DNA of 64,000 nt from Vibrio syngnathi (GCF_002119525.1 NZ_CP017916.1:1736001-1800000), one strand, 5' to 3'; shown: positions 28,475 to 37,606, counted from the stretch's first letter. Notes: generated by a model not told the origin, from the letters alone. Translations and numbers: made by a program.

Positions 28475-29791
28475 ATGTCTGCTAACTTTCGATCTATCGG
28501 CTCGCAATCTAGAGACTCGCAATCCCCTGAGCATCATAGAGCGAAGAATACCTTGCTTAGGCAGTGGGCGATTGTCCGCAAAGACAAATGGTTGTTGTCT
28601 TGCCTAACTTGGATTCCTTTGCTTCTTGCTGCCAGTATCTGGCTGATTTTTTCGCAAGGGATCGCTCGTGACTTACCGGTTGCCGTTGTCGACCTTGAGC
28701 ACAGTCAAATCTCGCAACAGTTCACTCGTCTTGTTGATGCATCACCAACGCTGCAAGTCACTCAGAAATACAGCTCGGCGAGTGATGCGGCGAAAGCGAT
28801 GATCGAACGAGATATCTATGGTTACGTTGTGATACCAAGGCACTTCGACCGAGACCTTCTACTCGGTTTGAACCCGCAAGTGTCTGTGTTCTATAACAGC
28901 CAATTTATCTTGATCGGTAAGCTGGTGAACTCTGCATTGCTACAAGCTCAAGGTACGTTTAACGCGCAACTTGAAGTGGTTAAACAGCTGTCACACGGTG
29001 ATACCACAGTCCAGTCAGCATTAGCCCAAGCAGTAACAGTGCAAAGCCAGATCACGCCATTGTTCAACAAGAACACCAGCTATGCTCAGTTCTTGGTGTC
29101 TGCGGTTATTCCTGCGCTATGGCAGATCATGATTGTGGTGGGCACGATATTGATTTTAACGGCGAACGTTAGGGCTCGTGGCCTTCATGCTTGGTTATCC
29201 AACGCCCCTATAAAGTCACTAACATCAACATTAACGCCCTACCTTGTCTTGTTTTTGATGTTTGGTATCGCGTTTAGCTTTTGGTTCTATGTGCTCTTAG
29301 ACTGGCCGTTTAACGGAAGCTTTATGGCATTGACTATTGCCCAACTGCTTACCGTTATCAGTTGTATCATCATGGGTTGTTTGTTTTTCTTCTTAACACT
29401 TGATCCAGCAAGGGCGATGAGTTTCGCTGGCGCGTTTACGGCACCAAGTTTTGCGTTCATGGGTATTACCTTTCCAGTAACCGACATGAACACGGCAGCG
29501 CAAATTTGGAGAAGCTTGTTACCAGTCAGCCACTACATCGAAGTACAAACAGCACAATCAAGTTATGGCGCGAGTGCGGCACAGTCGCTTATCAGCCTCT
29601 CCTCAATGTTGTGGTATGCGATTCCTGCTTTGGTGGTGATGTTGTTGATTAAGAAACACTTGGCGCAATCGGATCTGTCTGCACAAGCGGCTCTAACAGC
29701 CCAAGCAGCTCGATCTGCAAACGCAACATCGTCAGTACAAGTAACACAGCAAGAGAAACCAGAACAATCAGCAACACAAGGAGTAAAATGA
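28475..29791 (+). CDS. ABC-2 type permease (first of a pair)
   Basis: 438 residues. The plan is the YhhJ/YbhR one: a hydrophilic N-terminal leader, a membrane helix (about 44-62), a large extracytoplasmic domain (about 65-200, with LPVAVVDLEHSQISQQFTRLVDASP), then five or so membrane helices and an Ala/Gln-rich cytoplasmic tail. The phrase FAGAFTAPSFAFMGITFPVTDMN is typical of ABC-2 proteins. It overlaps the next permease by ATGA. No ATP-binding subunit is encoded in the operon. Confidence 0.9.
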   Translation: MSANFRSIGSQSRDSQSPEHHRAKNTLLRQWAIVRKDKWLLSCLTWIPLLLAASIWLIFSQGIARDLPVAVVDLEHSQISQQFTRLVDASPTLQVTQKYSSASDAAKAMIERDIYGYVVIPRHFDRDLLLGLNPQVSVFYNSQFILIGKLVNSALLQAQGTFNAQLEVVKQLSHGDTTVQSALAQAVTVQSQITPLFNKNTSYAQFLVSAVIPALWQIMIVVGTILILTANVRARGLHAWLSNAPIKSLTSTLTPYLVLFLMFGIAFSFWFYVLLDWPFNGSFMALTIAQLLTVISCIIMGCLFFFLTLDPARAMSFAGAFTAPSFAFMGITFPVTDMNTAAQIWRSLLPVSHYIEVQTAQSSYGASAAQSLISLSSMLWYAIPALVVMLLIKKHLAQSDLSAQAALTAQAARSANATSSVQVTQQEKPEQSATQGVK

Positions 29792-30945
29792 TGAGCTTTA
29801 CTCAATTGCTCAAACAAGAACTCTTGGCGGTACTGCGCAACCCTGTCGTGCTCCTTACGGTATTCGGCGGCGTTGTCTTCTATTCATTCTTGTATCCATT
29901 ACCTTACGCGAACCAAATTCCTCAACAGCTCAAAGCCTCGGTTGTGAACTTGGATAAGAGCCAAAGCAGCTACCAATTAGAACGAATGGTCGATGCCACC
30001 TCTCAAATCGAGTTAGTACGTCGAGACTCCACCATCGCCGATGCTAAACAAGCCGTACTTAATCAAGAGATTGGCGGATTCCTAGTCATTCCAGAAGACT
30101 TCTATAAAGACTTGCTGCTCGGTAAAAGCCCGACGCTTTCTTACGCTGGCGATGCTTCTTACTTCTTAGTTTACGGAACCATTGTTGAAGGGCTCGCTAA
30201 GGCAGGTGGCACGTTAGCTGCGCAAGTTAAGGTAAGCCACTTGTTAGTAGAAGGAGTACCTTTAGAATCGGCAGCCAAAGGCTACAGCGCGTTTAGCTTA
30301 AACCTAAAACCAACGTTTAATAGCCGCATGGGATACATCGATTACGTAGTTCCAGCCGTTTTTGTGCTGATCCTGCAACAAACCTTAGCCATGGCTTCAG
30401 GTTTAGTTAGTGCAACCCAAAACGCGCAATCAACGTTTGGCTATTGGAGTCAAACCTCTCCAGCGAAATTGATTCTTGCTCGTTGTTGTACCTTAGTCGG
30501 CATATATTACTTGTTGTCGATGTATTACTTCGGCGCGAGCTTTTCGATGTATGGAATAAATCTGCTCGCCTCAACCACACAGATCTTGACCTTGCTGCTG
30601 CCCTTCTTATTGGCCAGTTGTTTGATCGGGATTTTTATCGGTGAGTTGGTGCCAAGAAGAGAATTAGTCACGGTTGTGGTGTTAATCAGTTCAATGCCGC
30701 TTATCTTCTCTTCAGGTTTTATTTGGCCAGTTGAGATGATGCCTGAATGGTTAGTACTGCTGTCACAGTTATTCCCGAGTACACCAGCAATCCAAGGTTT
30801 CTTAGCGCTTAATCAGATGGGTGCATCTTGGCAAGAAGTAGCCCCTCAATGGACGCTGTTGTGGGGACAAGTTCTACTATGGGGATCGTTACTCGCACTT
30901 AAGCTTTACCACAAATCGAGTAAACGTATCATCGGAGCTGTATAA
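29788..30945 (+). CDS. ABC-2 type permease (second of a pair)
   Basis: 385 residues, homologous in plan to the preceding gene. It has a first helix about 22-38, an external domain with LKASVVNLDKSQSSYQLERMVDAT and VLNQEIGGFLVIPEDFYKDLLLGK, then a membrane bundle. The closing motif FSSGFIWPVEMMPEWLVLLSQLFPSTPAIQGFLALNQMG is characteristic. Start ATG at 29788 overlaps the previous stop, with AAGGAG 5 bases upstream. An adjacent ATG at 29791 is an alternative. It probably forms a heterodimer with the first permease. Confidence 0.9.
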   Translation: MMSFTQLLKQELLAVLRNPVVLLTVFGGVVFYSFLYPLPYANQIPQQLKASVVNLDKSQSSYQLERMVDATSQIELVRRDSTIADAKQAVLNQEIGGFLVIPEDFYKDLLLGKSPTLSYAGDASYFLVYGTIVEGLAKAGGTLAAQVKVSHLLVEGVPLESAAKGYSAFSLNLKPTFNSRMGYIDYVVPAVFVLILQQTLAMASGLVSATQNAQSTFGYWSQTSPAKLILARCCTLVGIYYLLSMYYFGASFSMYGINLLASTTQILTLLLPFLLASCLIGIFIGELVPRRELVTVVVLISSMPLIFSSGFIWPVEMMPEWLVLLSQLFPSTPAIQGFLALNQMGASWQEVAPQWTLLWGQVLLWGSLLALKLYHKSSKRIIGAV

Positions 30946-31137
30946 CTCTAGTATTTAAACGCCAGAGCTAAAATCTATCATTGCTAAATAATACCAATCA
31001 CAGTAAATAAGTGCTTAGGAATAGCGCGGGAAAAAGGCTTGAGAGCAAGGCTGCTCTTTTCGACAAGAAGTTTTGATCAGTAGTTATTCTACAATCAAAG
31101 ATTCTAACGCCGTTATCGAGTATTTTAACCCGCTAGG

Positions 31138-31398
31138 GTGAACCGTTATTTACTACGATTGGTATCATGCTTAGATGGCGTGTCATCTCGCTATTTAGCA
31201 AAACAACATTCAATGTCTTCGAGACAGATACGCTATTGGGTTCAAGTCTTTGCCATCCATGGTGCTGGTTCATTTCTAACAACTAAACACGCTGTTACTG
31301 CTCAGGCAAAGCGAAAAGCATTAAATTTAATGCAGACAAATAATTGGTCTCTCACGCGCAGTATTAAACCTCTCGTTTCCCTTTCAATACTCTCCTGA
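31138..31398 (+). pseudogene. Truncated IS transposase (helix-turn-helix part)
   Basis: An 86-codon open stretch from a GTG with no ribosome site. It contains a helix-turn-helix of transposase type (SCLDGVSSRYLAKQHSMSSRQIRYWVQVFAIHGAGSF), as in the N-terminal OrfA subunits of IS3-like elements. The expected catalytic part is missing. The reading frame then runs into 19-bp tandem repeats. I take it as a remnant of an insertion sequence; the family assignment is tentative. Confidence 0.5.
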
Positions 31399-31478
31399 CT
31401 TTTAATCCCCTCCTCGCTTTTAATCCTCTTTCTCGCTTCTAATCCTCTTTCTCGCTTCTAATCCTCTTCCTCATTTTC
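31398..31478. repeat. Four tandem ~19-bp repeats
   Basis: The unit TAATCCTCTTTCTCGCTTC begins at 31403, 31421, 31440 and 31459 with one or more base changes in the outer copies. It follows the truncated transposase directly and has no coding potential that I trust. It may mark the scar of the element. Confidence 0.85.
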
Positions 31479-31633
31479 AAAAACGAAACTTTAGCTTACT
31501 GGCTTTAAGCTGATATCGCGTTGACGACCAAGCTTGAGAAGCGCATGCTTTTATTTCGAGCAGAACCTATTTGGCCGTGAAGTCCACCCCATCATTGGTT
31601 CTGTGCAACGTACCCGATTGAACGGCAGGTCAC

Positions 31634-31837
31634 ATGAATAAAATTGTAATGTTAGTAATGGGGCTGCTTTTTACCAGTCGATTGTTCGCCAGTATTGTGC
31701 CGCACGTTAGTCAACTTGAGCATGATGCACCTATTCTACTTCGCTCTGCATTGATCGTGGGTGTTTCGGCTTATGCCGTCTGGACAGGGTTCAAATACTT
31801 CAAAAAGAACAAAGCTTCTAGTTCAGACCAACTCTAG
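31634..31837 (+). CDS. Small membrane protein
   Basis: 67 residues. A hydrophobic N-terminus (about 3-19, MLVMGLLFTSRLFAS) may be a signal peptide or first helix, with a second helix about 34-52 (LLRSALIVGVSAYAVWTGF) and a Lys-rich tail. The ribosome site is weak (GGCAGGTCAC). The end overlaps by 20 bases the convergent thioesterase gene. Family not recognised. Confidence 0.5.
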   Translation: MNKIVMLVMGLLFTSRLFASIVPHVSQLEHDAPILLRSALIVGVSAYAVWTGFKYFKKNKASSSDQL

Positions 31838-32327
31838 GCGGGGCTGACATGAACTGACTCTTTGCCGACGAACATAACTTTCCGCACTGCATAATTTGGC
31901 TTTCGAGGAAATAAAGATTACGTCTGCTTTTCACCCACTGAGCGCGAATTTCAAGCTCCTGACCAATGGCGATTGGATAGTGAAAGCGAGAAGTTAAACT
32001 CACCGTCATCGCATTGATATTGTTATGGAACAAGCAATACAACATCGCGCTGTCGTGTAACGCGGTAACAATGCCCCCCTGCATAATACCGTCGTAGCCC
32101 TCAGCTTTATCTGTTGGTACAATCTTGGCTACAGATTCATACTTAGCAATAGATTCATACTTACTTAAAGTTTCATGCTTAACTGGCGTTTCATGCTTAG
32201 TTAAAGCTTCATACTTAGCTAAGTTCTCGTTATCGCCAACAGCTTCAAAGCAAATCGGGCTATCTGAAAAAAAGCCTTGGCTGCATACTTGGCAGCGGCG
32301 ATGGTTGTGAGGAATGAAAACCTTCAT
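31818..32327 (-). CDS. PaaI-like hotdog thioesterase with repeat insert
   Basis: 169 residues. The C-terminal 95 residues form a PaaI/YbgC-like hotdog fold with YDGIMQGGIVTALHDSAMLYCLF, whose GG-x-x-x-x-L-x-D helix is the acyl-CoA thioesterase signature. The N-terminal CQVCSQGFFSDSPICFE pair of Cys may bind metal or be structural. Between them lies a low-complexity insert (about residues 35-68) of six-residue units of the form K(Y/H)E(S/T/A) plus spacer, encoded by an 18-bp DNA repeat. Substrate unknown. Confidence 0.8.
   Translation of the reverse strand: MKVFIPHNHRRCQVCSQGFFSDSPICFEAVGDNENLAKYEALTKHETPVKHETLSKYESIAKYESVAKIVPTDKAEGYDGIMQGGIVTALHDSAMLYCLFHNNINAMTVSLTSRFHYPIAIGQELEIRAQWVKSRRNLYFLESQIMQCGKLCSSAKSQFMSAPPRVGLN
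32128..32217. repeat. Five 18-bp in-frame minisatellite units
   Basis: TTCAT(A/G)CTTA starts at 32136, 32154, 32172, 32190 and 32208, exactly every 18 bases, inside the thioesterase gene. Because 18 is a multiple of three, gain or loss of units keeps the frame, changing the protein by six residues each time. Confidence 0.9.
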
Positions 32328-32371
32328 ACTTATCCTTATTCCTTTGTACCCTTAGATTCCTAGAGATTGAT

Positions 32372-32650
32372 ATGGCTCGACCAAAAAAACATCGTCAGTT
32401 ATGTACCCGTGCGGCTTACTCATGTTTTAAGCCTAATGGTGTTCCTATGGACGAGCTTCATAAAGAAGAATTGCTATTAGAAGAGTTAGAAGCCTTACGC
32501 TTGGCTGATCAAGAAGGATTGAGCCAGCTTGAAGCCGCCGAGCAGATGCAGGTGTCTCGCCAAACGTTCGGCAACATCATTAAGCGAGCACGTACCAAAG
32601 TAGCCAAGTGCATCGTCAACGGCCATGCGTTGGTGATTCAAGGCAGTTAA
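32372..32650 (+). CDS. DUF134 family DNA-binding protein
   Basis: 92 residues matching the DUF134 family: MARPKKHRQLCTRAA at the N-terminus, FKPNGVP, and a sigma-like helix-turn-helix LRLADQEGLSQLEAAEQMQVSRQTFGNIIKRARTKVA. Two Cys near the N-terminus could bind metal. Members often sit beside genes for NifX/NafY-like cofactor proteins, as here, so it may regulate the adjacent convergent pair. Divergent from the thioesterase gene. Confidence 0.88.
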   Translation: MARPKKHRQLCTRAAYSCFKPNGVPMDELHKEELLLEELEALRLADQEGLSQLEAAEQMQVSRQTFGNIIKRARTKVAKCIVNGHALVIQGS

Positions 32651-32687
32651 TTCACGTGTTAGCCAGAAGTTATTTAACTCTTGATGC

Positions 32688-32885
32688 TTAACTTGATGGC
32701 TCAGTAATCTGATACAACTTTCGGCTTTGCCCTTCACACACATCCTTGCAATTGCATTCGCGCTCAATGTCTAACTGTGCGAGCCCTCCACAACTGCCTT
32801 TGATTGGCTTGCGCGAAAAAATCACGCCTATCGCCATCAGTGTAACGACTCCGACAAACCCCAATAGCGTCAACAAAAAGGTCAT
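32688..32885 (-). CDS. NqrM-like (DUF539) small membrane protein
   Basis: 65 residues. An N-terminal membrane helix (about 3-22) is followed by the diagnostic GSCGGLAQLDIERECNCKDVC cysteine cluster. NqrM proteins of this family are needed to insert iron into the Na+-translocating NADH:quinone reductase and normally sit by the nqr operon. No nqr genes are near, so this may be a paralogue with another partner. The ATG overlaps the stop of the NifX-like gene by ATGA. Confidence 0.8.
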   Translation of the reverse strand: MTFLLTLLGFVGVVTLMAIGVIFSRKPIKGSCGGLAQLDIERECNCKDVCEGQSRKLYQITEPSS

Positions 32886-33328
32886 TTACTGAACCCTCGA
32901 ATAGCGCCTAGCTGATTAGGCTGTGCCATTAAAATCGAAGCTTGTTTTTTGTGCACTTTCTCGCCGCACGTTTTATTGCTACACCCACTATTTCGGGACT
33001 CGCGACCATAATCGAGGTCGGTTACTTCTTGTAGATTGCTGAAATCCAGAGTGGTAACTTCCGCCTTTGCTTTAGATGCAAAAACGCGAACATCATGATT
33101 GAACAAGTGCGACAGCATTTTCTTCCCGATGTGACGAACCACAACAGCTTTCACATCATAAGATTTAACGACGGACATCCATTGCTTCTTCTTATTGCAC
33201 GGGCTGTCTGACTCAACCAAAGGAATAAGATGCTTTATTTGTTGTTGCTCATCGACAATCGCGATCTGTGGAGAACGGGCAAAATGGTTGCCGACATGAA
33301 GGTCACGACAAGGTATTGCGTATAACAT
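32882..33328 (-). CDS. NifX/NafY-like Fe-Mo cofactor domain protein
   Basis: 148 residues. The first 105 match the dinitrogenase iron-molybdenum cofactor biosynthesis domain: YAIPCRDLHVGNHFARSPQIAIVD, then VKAVVVRHIGKKMLSHLFNHDVRVF. The C-terminal part has SGCSNKTCGEK, a probable metal-binding Cys pair. No nitrogenase genes are seen. Such stand-alone proteins often associate with iron-sulfur chemistry. It overlaps the NqrM-like gene (ATGA), implying joint expression. Confidence 0.82.
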   Translation of the reverse strand: MLYAIPCRDLHVGNHFARSPQIAIVDEQQQIKHLIPLVESDSPCNKKKQWMSVVKSYDVKAVVVRHIGKKMLSHLFNHDVRVFASKAKAEVTTLDFSNLQEVTDLDYGRESRNSGCSNKTCGEKVHKKQASILMAQPNQLGAIRGFSK

Positions 33329-33791
33329 GGTAACTTCCTGTTATTGATGATCAGGAATTCAGAATACGCCCCATTACTGGCATATGCCAATAACTATCGT
33401 ATGAGAAATAAGATTTACAGAATGGATACTTAAGTTAAGAAGTAAATGCTCAAACGATTAGCACTTTGTGTACTTCGTATTTGTCACAAAGCCACATCAA
33501 CATTCTCACCAATTTAGTCTGAGTATTATTAGTTGGCTTTTGACTGATCGGGCCCTAGCACACCACCTAAACCCAAAATCATAAAAAATACAGTCGTTTT
33601 TAACCCGATCTATAAGTTGCGACTGTTTTCCAACTATTTTGCAACAAAACAGAACGACAGTTTTATCAATTGAGAAGCCTACCGGAATTAAATGCAACAA
33701 GCTTTATATGCCTAAACAAATCGTTACGTTAAGTCTGTTCATGAAATTTTCAACTCCCATCCTTGGCTAAATCAGACTCAAAGGTTAATAA
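33329..33791. other. Intergenic stretch without a supported gene
   Basis: 463 AT-rich bases between two divergent genes, so it holds two promoters. A 64-codon minus-strand frame (33506-33700) has no ribosome site and I do not accept it. The GGGCCCTAG at 33551 is the only GC-rich island. Confidence 0.4.
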
Positions 33792-35308
33792 ATGAAACCA
33801 TACATTCCGAGCGTCACGCTCAGTGTTTTGTTACTTTCTCCGGGATTCTCGAGCGCAGAAAATGTACCTGATTCACATGAATTGCATAATTTTTCAATTC
33901 GTTCACAGAGCTCCGGGATTGCCCCACCACCAGAAGAACTCGGTGTCTATGTCGTCAATTCAGGCCCTGGCCTTGATACTGGATGTACATTTTCTTCCGG
34001 TGGCCCTCTTATAATATCTTTACCCGTTCCCTTAGTCGTAAGCCCTAAAGCATTAATCAGTGATGGTAGAATTGACCCGAGTAAACTCGCCACCATCCAG
34101 CAAAAAGGAGTTATTGGCTCTAGTGCAAGAATCAGCATGCCAGTATTCGACATAGACTCCAATGCAAACGTTACTAACACTGCACCGGAAATTGACATCG
34201 TATCATTTAACGGTAAATCGTTAGGTACACTGCAAGGCGCAGATAACCGTTGAACAGATACCAACCTCCAAGTTGATATCGGAGATATCAAGTTTGGTCA
34301 AAATAATGAAATTCGTGTCGACATTGATACTGGTAATACTGGAAACAAATGGTGTATGTCTGTCGATTGGGTTTCAATAGAATTCGACATTGCTATCCCA
34401 GTTGTCCTTGCGCATGGTATTGCTGCACAATCTGACACGTGGGATGACGCTACCGCTCCTGGAGTGTTATCAGCACTCGATGATTATGGGGTTCGTTACA
34501 CTCGCTTTTCTGCTGAAAAAAATGGCACAACAGCGACTAACGCAAACATCTTGAACAAAAAAATCCAGGGTTTTCTTGATGAGTTGAAATCCGATAAAGT
34601 CCACGTTATTGCGCACAGTAAAGGAGGACTTGATACACAAAACCTCAAAGCGCTCAGCCCTTCCTTTGAAATTAAGTCTCTTTCTACGTTTTCCACTCCT
34701 CACCTTGGTAGCGTTGCGGCAGATTTATCTGTGATAAAAATGGATCACTATGCCAACATCTACAGCAACATCGGCACGGATCCCAACAATTACGCGGGCA
34801 AGTACATGCGACTACCTGACATCCCTTTCGCTGGTCCTAAAATGCCCGGCATACGTGACCTAACCACAAATACCGCGTCAAACGCAATACAAATGCGTAC
34901 ACGGGGCAATATTCGAAATACCTTTTCTATTGGTGCAGATGCTGATCTCAACCAAGACGGTGTTATACAAAAAGACCCTGATATCGTAGGACTTTTCCCA
35001 TGGGGATCTCGCTGGGCGGGTGTCACCGCTTGGCAAACTCTCAGAAATTTTAGCTCTGCTACCTATCTCGATACCAAAACGCAATGGATGACATGCCAGG
35101 TGTTTATGGTTCACACGCTCATCCAATTACGTCTGTAAGTTACCAAGCTATTCAAACGACACCTCAAGACAATGACGTTGTCGTCACCTTAACAAGTGCT
35201 AACCCAAGTTATGCCAAAGCGTTAGGTAACGTATTAGCTAACCACTCAACAATGAAAACAGGCCAAAACGTTGAACATTTTCTACAACAAATTATTTCAA
35301 TGCGCTAA
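33792..35308 (+). pseudogene. Secreted alpha/beta-hydrolase (lipase) broken by a TGA and a frameshift
   Basis: Three adjacent open stretches make one ancestral protein of about 505 residues. Signal peptide MKPYIPSVTLSVLLLSPGFSSA, then a beta-rich N-terminal domain. An in-frame TGA stands at 34251-34253 after GADNR, and the frame continues without further stop into IPVVLAHGIAAQSDTWDD and HVIAHSKGGLDTQ (oxyanion and nucleophile motifs of lipase/PGAP1-like hydrolases). Near 35080 the frame shifts by what looks like a 1-base deletion, after which MDDMPGVYGSHAHPITSVSYQ carries the expected C-terminus with the His region. The next gene starts 12 bases later. Two separate lesions make this a real pseudogene unless the TGA is read through and the frameshift is a sequencing error. 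Confidence 0.82.
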
Positions 35309-35320
35309 GGAGTGGCCACT

Positions 35321-37315
35321 ATGAAATTCATCAAACAATTAGTGTTGGTGTTCAGTCTTTTCTGTACCCTCATCACACCGGTGATCGCGAGCAACGCAAT
35401 ACCTGTTGGGATGAGTACAAGCACGACACTATCTCAGCCTGTGACTAGTAACGATAACGAAATAACAATGTTGTTCACTATTGATAAAGCTGACGCATTA
35501 AAAACAGAAATCATCGTACCGATTGATAATGCGACTGTTTATTTAGTCAGACCAAACGGACAAATCGCGACATCATCCAATGACGTTCAAGCGAACATCC
35601 TCTCAGGTGACACGCAAAATCCGCCACTGCCGGGTAGCTATGTGTTTTTACCTGAAGTAGCCGCCCCTGAATCTGGCGAATGGAAGATCATCGTTGATTT
35701 TCCAAACCCCAGTTACAACACGGTAATTATTGCGCAGATTGCTATCCAATCCCCTATTGCGTTTGGCATGGCGATAGCCGCTAACCAATTTGTGCTCGGT
35801 GAGCCAGTTCCTGTCTCAGCGTTGCTGACAAACAAAGGTTCTCCCCTTTCAGGAGCCCAAACTCATGCAGTAATCACGGATGAAAATAGAATAGAAACAC
35901 ATCTCAAATTAAAGGATGACGGTGCGGATTTCGATACTCTGGCTAAAGATGGCGTCTATAGCAATATTTTCCAACCAACAACCGAAGGGGAATATCAAAT
36001 TGATGGCGTGACCTCTGTTCAAGACAACGGGATGACCATCGTTCGTCAAGCAAGCAAAAAGATTCATGTCTTTCCTGCTGATATCGAATTTGCCAGCCAC
36101 TCACTCGCGCCTTTGTTCTCCTCTGAAGGTTGCTTGATCGCTATCGAACAACGTTTGGAACTTGATGTAAAATCAGCGGGTGATTTTGCTATTCATGGTT
36201 ATCTCACCGACGGAATTAATGAACTTAACACTAGTAAGCGTATGCAGCTCAAACCCGCAAAGCAGATAATCACTCTACAGTACTCAACAGAAGATATTTT
36301 TGAATCTTTTGATTCAGCATCTACATTGACTTCCAATCCGACTATCATCTACACAATCACACATGATGACATAAGAATTTCAGCGCCTAGAATTAAGTTC
36401 AAAGAAACGATTGAATTAGCGTCGTTTGAACGTTGTCGAGAGCCTATTGAAATCACGGGAGCCCTACTGACTACGCCCAACATGTCTCAAGATGGAACAT
36501 ACATAGATTCATTAACATTTGAATTTCCTGTGCATGTCACACTTAACGGAACCTACACTGGTTCTGTCAATATCGTTGGAGCAAAAGGCGAATATCTTGA
36601 GTTGGTGAGCTTCCAAGAGCCACTGGTTTCCGGCGAAAACACCATCAGATTTAACGTTCTAGGTGGAACGTTTAAGCAAGCTAATGGGCCATATGAACTT
36701 AATGCACTGTTAATTTATAGCGGCGTCGATTCCTACCGACAAGGCGTACTCGGACAGACACCAACATACCAAGCGTCTGACTTTAGCCCGCCAGTAAATG
36801 TTACGTTGCCATCAAATTTATTAGGCCTCGAAAGACAGAACTGGCAAGCTATTCCGGCTTCAGAGATCATTGAGCATCGTGTCGGAGGTTACCTGAGAGC
36901 AGGAGCCGCAATCCCTTACGACTACGAAACGTTAGCAAGTTTTGATTTAAGTTCAGTTCGCGGACAAATTAAGCAGGCAACGCTGATTGTTAATTTCGGA
37001 GAATCAAGCCTCCAGTACCCATTCAATAATGTAGGTGCATATGTCGTAAATCGAACTTGGTCTCCAAGCACATTAAGTTACGACACATTCTGTGAATCTT
37101 TTATAGTATGCCCAGCGTGGAGTAATCGATTAACAACATTCAACAACGTAAAAGCGGGACAATCTTTAGATTTCACAAGTTCCAAACTATTAGAGGTGTT
37201 AAATGAGAAGAGAGAGTCAGGGCTAAATAAACTTGATATAGTACTTACCTCTTCTCCTTATGAAAGAAGTTTTTTCATCGGTGTTAAGCAAGTGTCATTG
37301 TTCATCGAATACTGA
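35321..37315 (+). CDS. Secreted beta-rich protein with choice-of-anchor-X-like middle
   Basis: 664 residues. I place the start at ATG 35321 because AAGGAG ends 8 bases upstream. A signal peptide ends around TPVIAS. The protein is rich in beta-sandwich patterns. The stretch LKLKDDGADFDTLAKDGVYSNIFQPTTEGEYQIDGV is typical of adhesion/anchor modules found in secreted bacterial proteins. Two or more Cys pairs could form disulfides. It is 12 bases past the broken hydrolase and shares its operon, so it may have helped secrete or anchor that enzyme. Function is otherwise unknown. Confidence 0.7.
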   Translation: MKFIKQLVLVFSLFCTLITPVIASNAIPVGMSTSTTLSQPVTSNDNEITMLFTIDKADALKTEIIVPIDNATVYLVRPNGQIATSSNDVQANILSGDTQNPPLPGSYVFLPEVAAPESGEWKIIVDFPNPSYNTVIIAQIAIQSPIAFGMAIAANQFVLGEPVPVSALLTNKGSPLSGAQTHAVITDENRIETHLKLKDDGADFDTLAKDGVYSNIFQPTTEGEYQIDGVTSVQDNGMTIVRQASKKIHVFPADIEFASHSLAPLFSSEGCLIAIEQRLELDVKSAGDFAIHGYLTDGINELNTSKRMQLKPAKQIITLQYSTEDIFESFDSASTLTSNPTIIYTITHDDIRISAPRIKFKETIELASFERCREPIEITGALLTTPNMSQDGTYIDSLTFEFPVHVTLNGTYTGSVNIVGAKGEYLELVSFQEPLVSGENTIRFNVLGGTFKQANGPYELNALLIYSGVDSYRQGVLGQTPTYQASDFSPPVNVTLPSNLLGLERQNWQAIPASEIIEHRVGGYLRAGAAIPYDYETLASFDLSSVRGQIKQATLIVNFGESSLQYPFNNVGAYVVNRTWSPSTLSYDTFCESFIVCPAWSNRLTTFNNVKAGQSLDFTSSKLLEVLNEKRESGLNKLDIVLTSSPYERSFFIGVKQVSLFIEY

Positions 37316-37344
37316 ACAAACCCTAACTAAAACACAATATACGC

Positions 37345-37377
37345 AAAGCCTGAAGTCGCCTCACCTTCGGGCTTTTT
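37345..37377 (+). terminator. Rho-independent terminator
   Basis: AAAGCCTGAAG / CTTCGGGCTTT stem (one G-T pair) with a 9-base loop, and five T at the 3' side. It ends the lipase/secreted-protein operon. No gene is supported in the remaining bases up to 37606. Confidence 0.88.
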
Positions 37378-37606
37378 CATGATCTCTAAACAAAAAAGTT
37401 TCGATAGTCTACCTGCTTTTAGCATCTTTTCTGGCTTAGTCTCAGATCTCAAAACATCATTTAGCACCCGTTTAAATAACAACTGACTCTGGCATGAACA
37501 AGCGCATTCAGTATTATTGATTTACAAAAGAGGATTGAAACCGCTAAGACAAACCAGCGTGAAGCGATATAATGCGCCTCAACAAAGAACTACAAAGTAG
37601 CCACAC

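Noticed and set aside
33506..33700. 64-codon minus-strand frame upstream of the broken lipase
   Set aside because: No ribosome site; AT-rich intergenic DNA gives such frames by chance.
34251..34253. Selenocysteine or programmed readthrough at the in-frame TGA of the lipase
   Set aside because: No selenocysteine-insertion hairpin is evident just downstream and a second, independent frameshift follows, so simple decay is the more economical reading.
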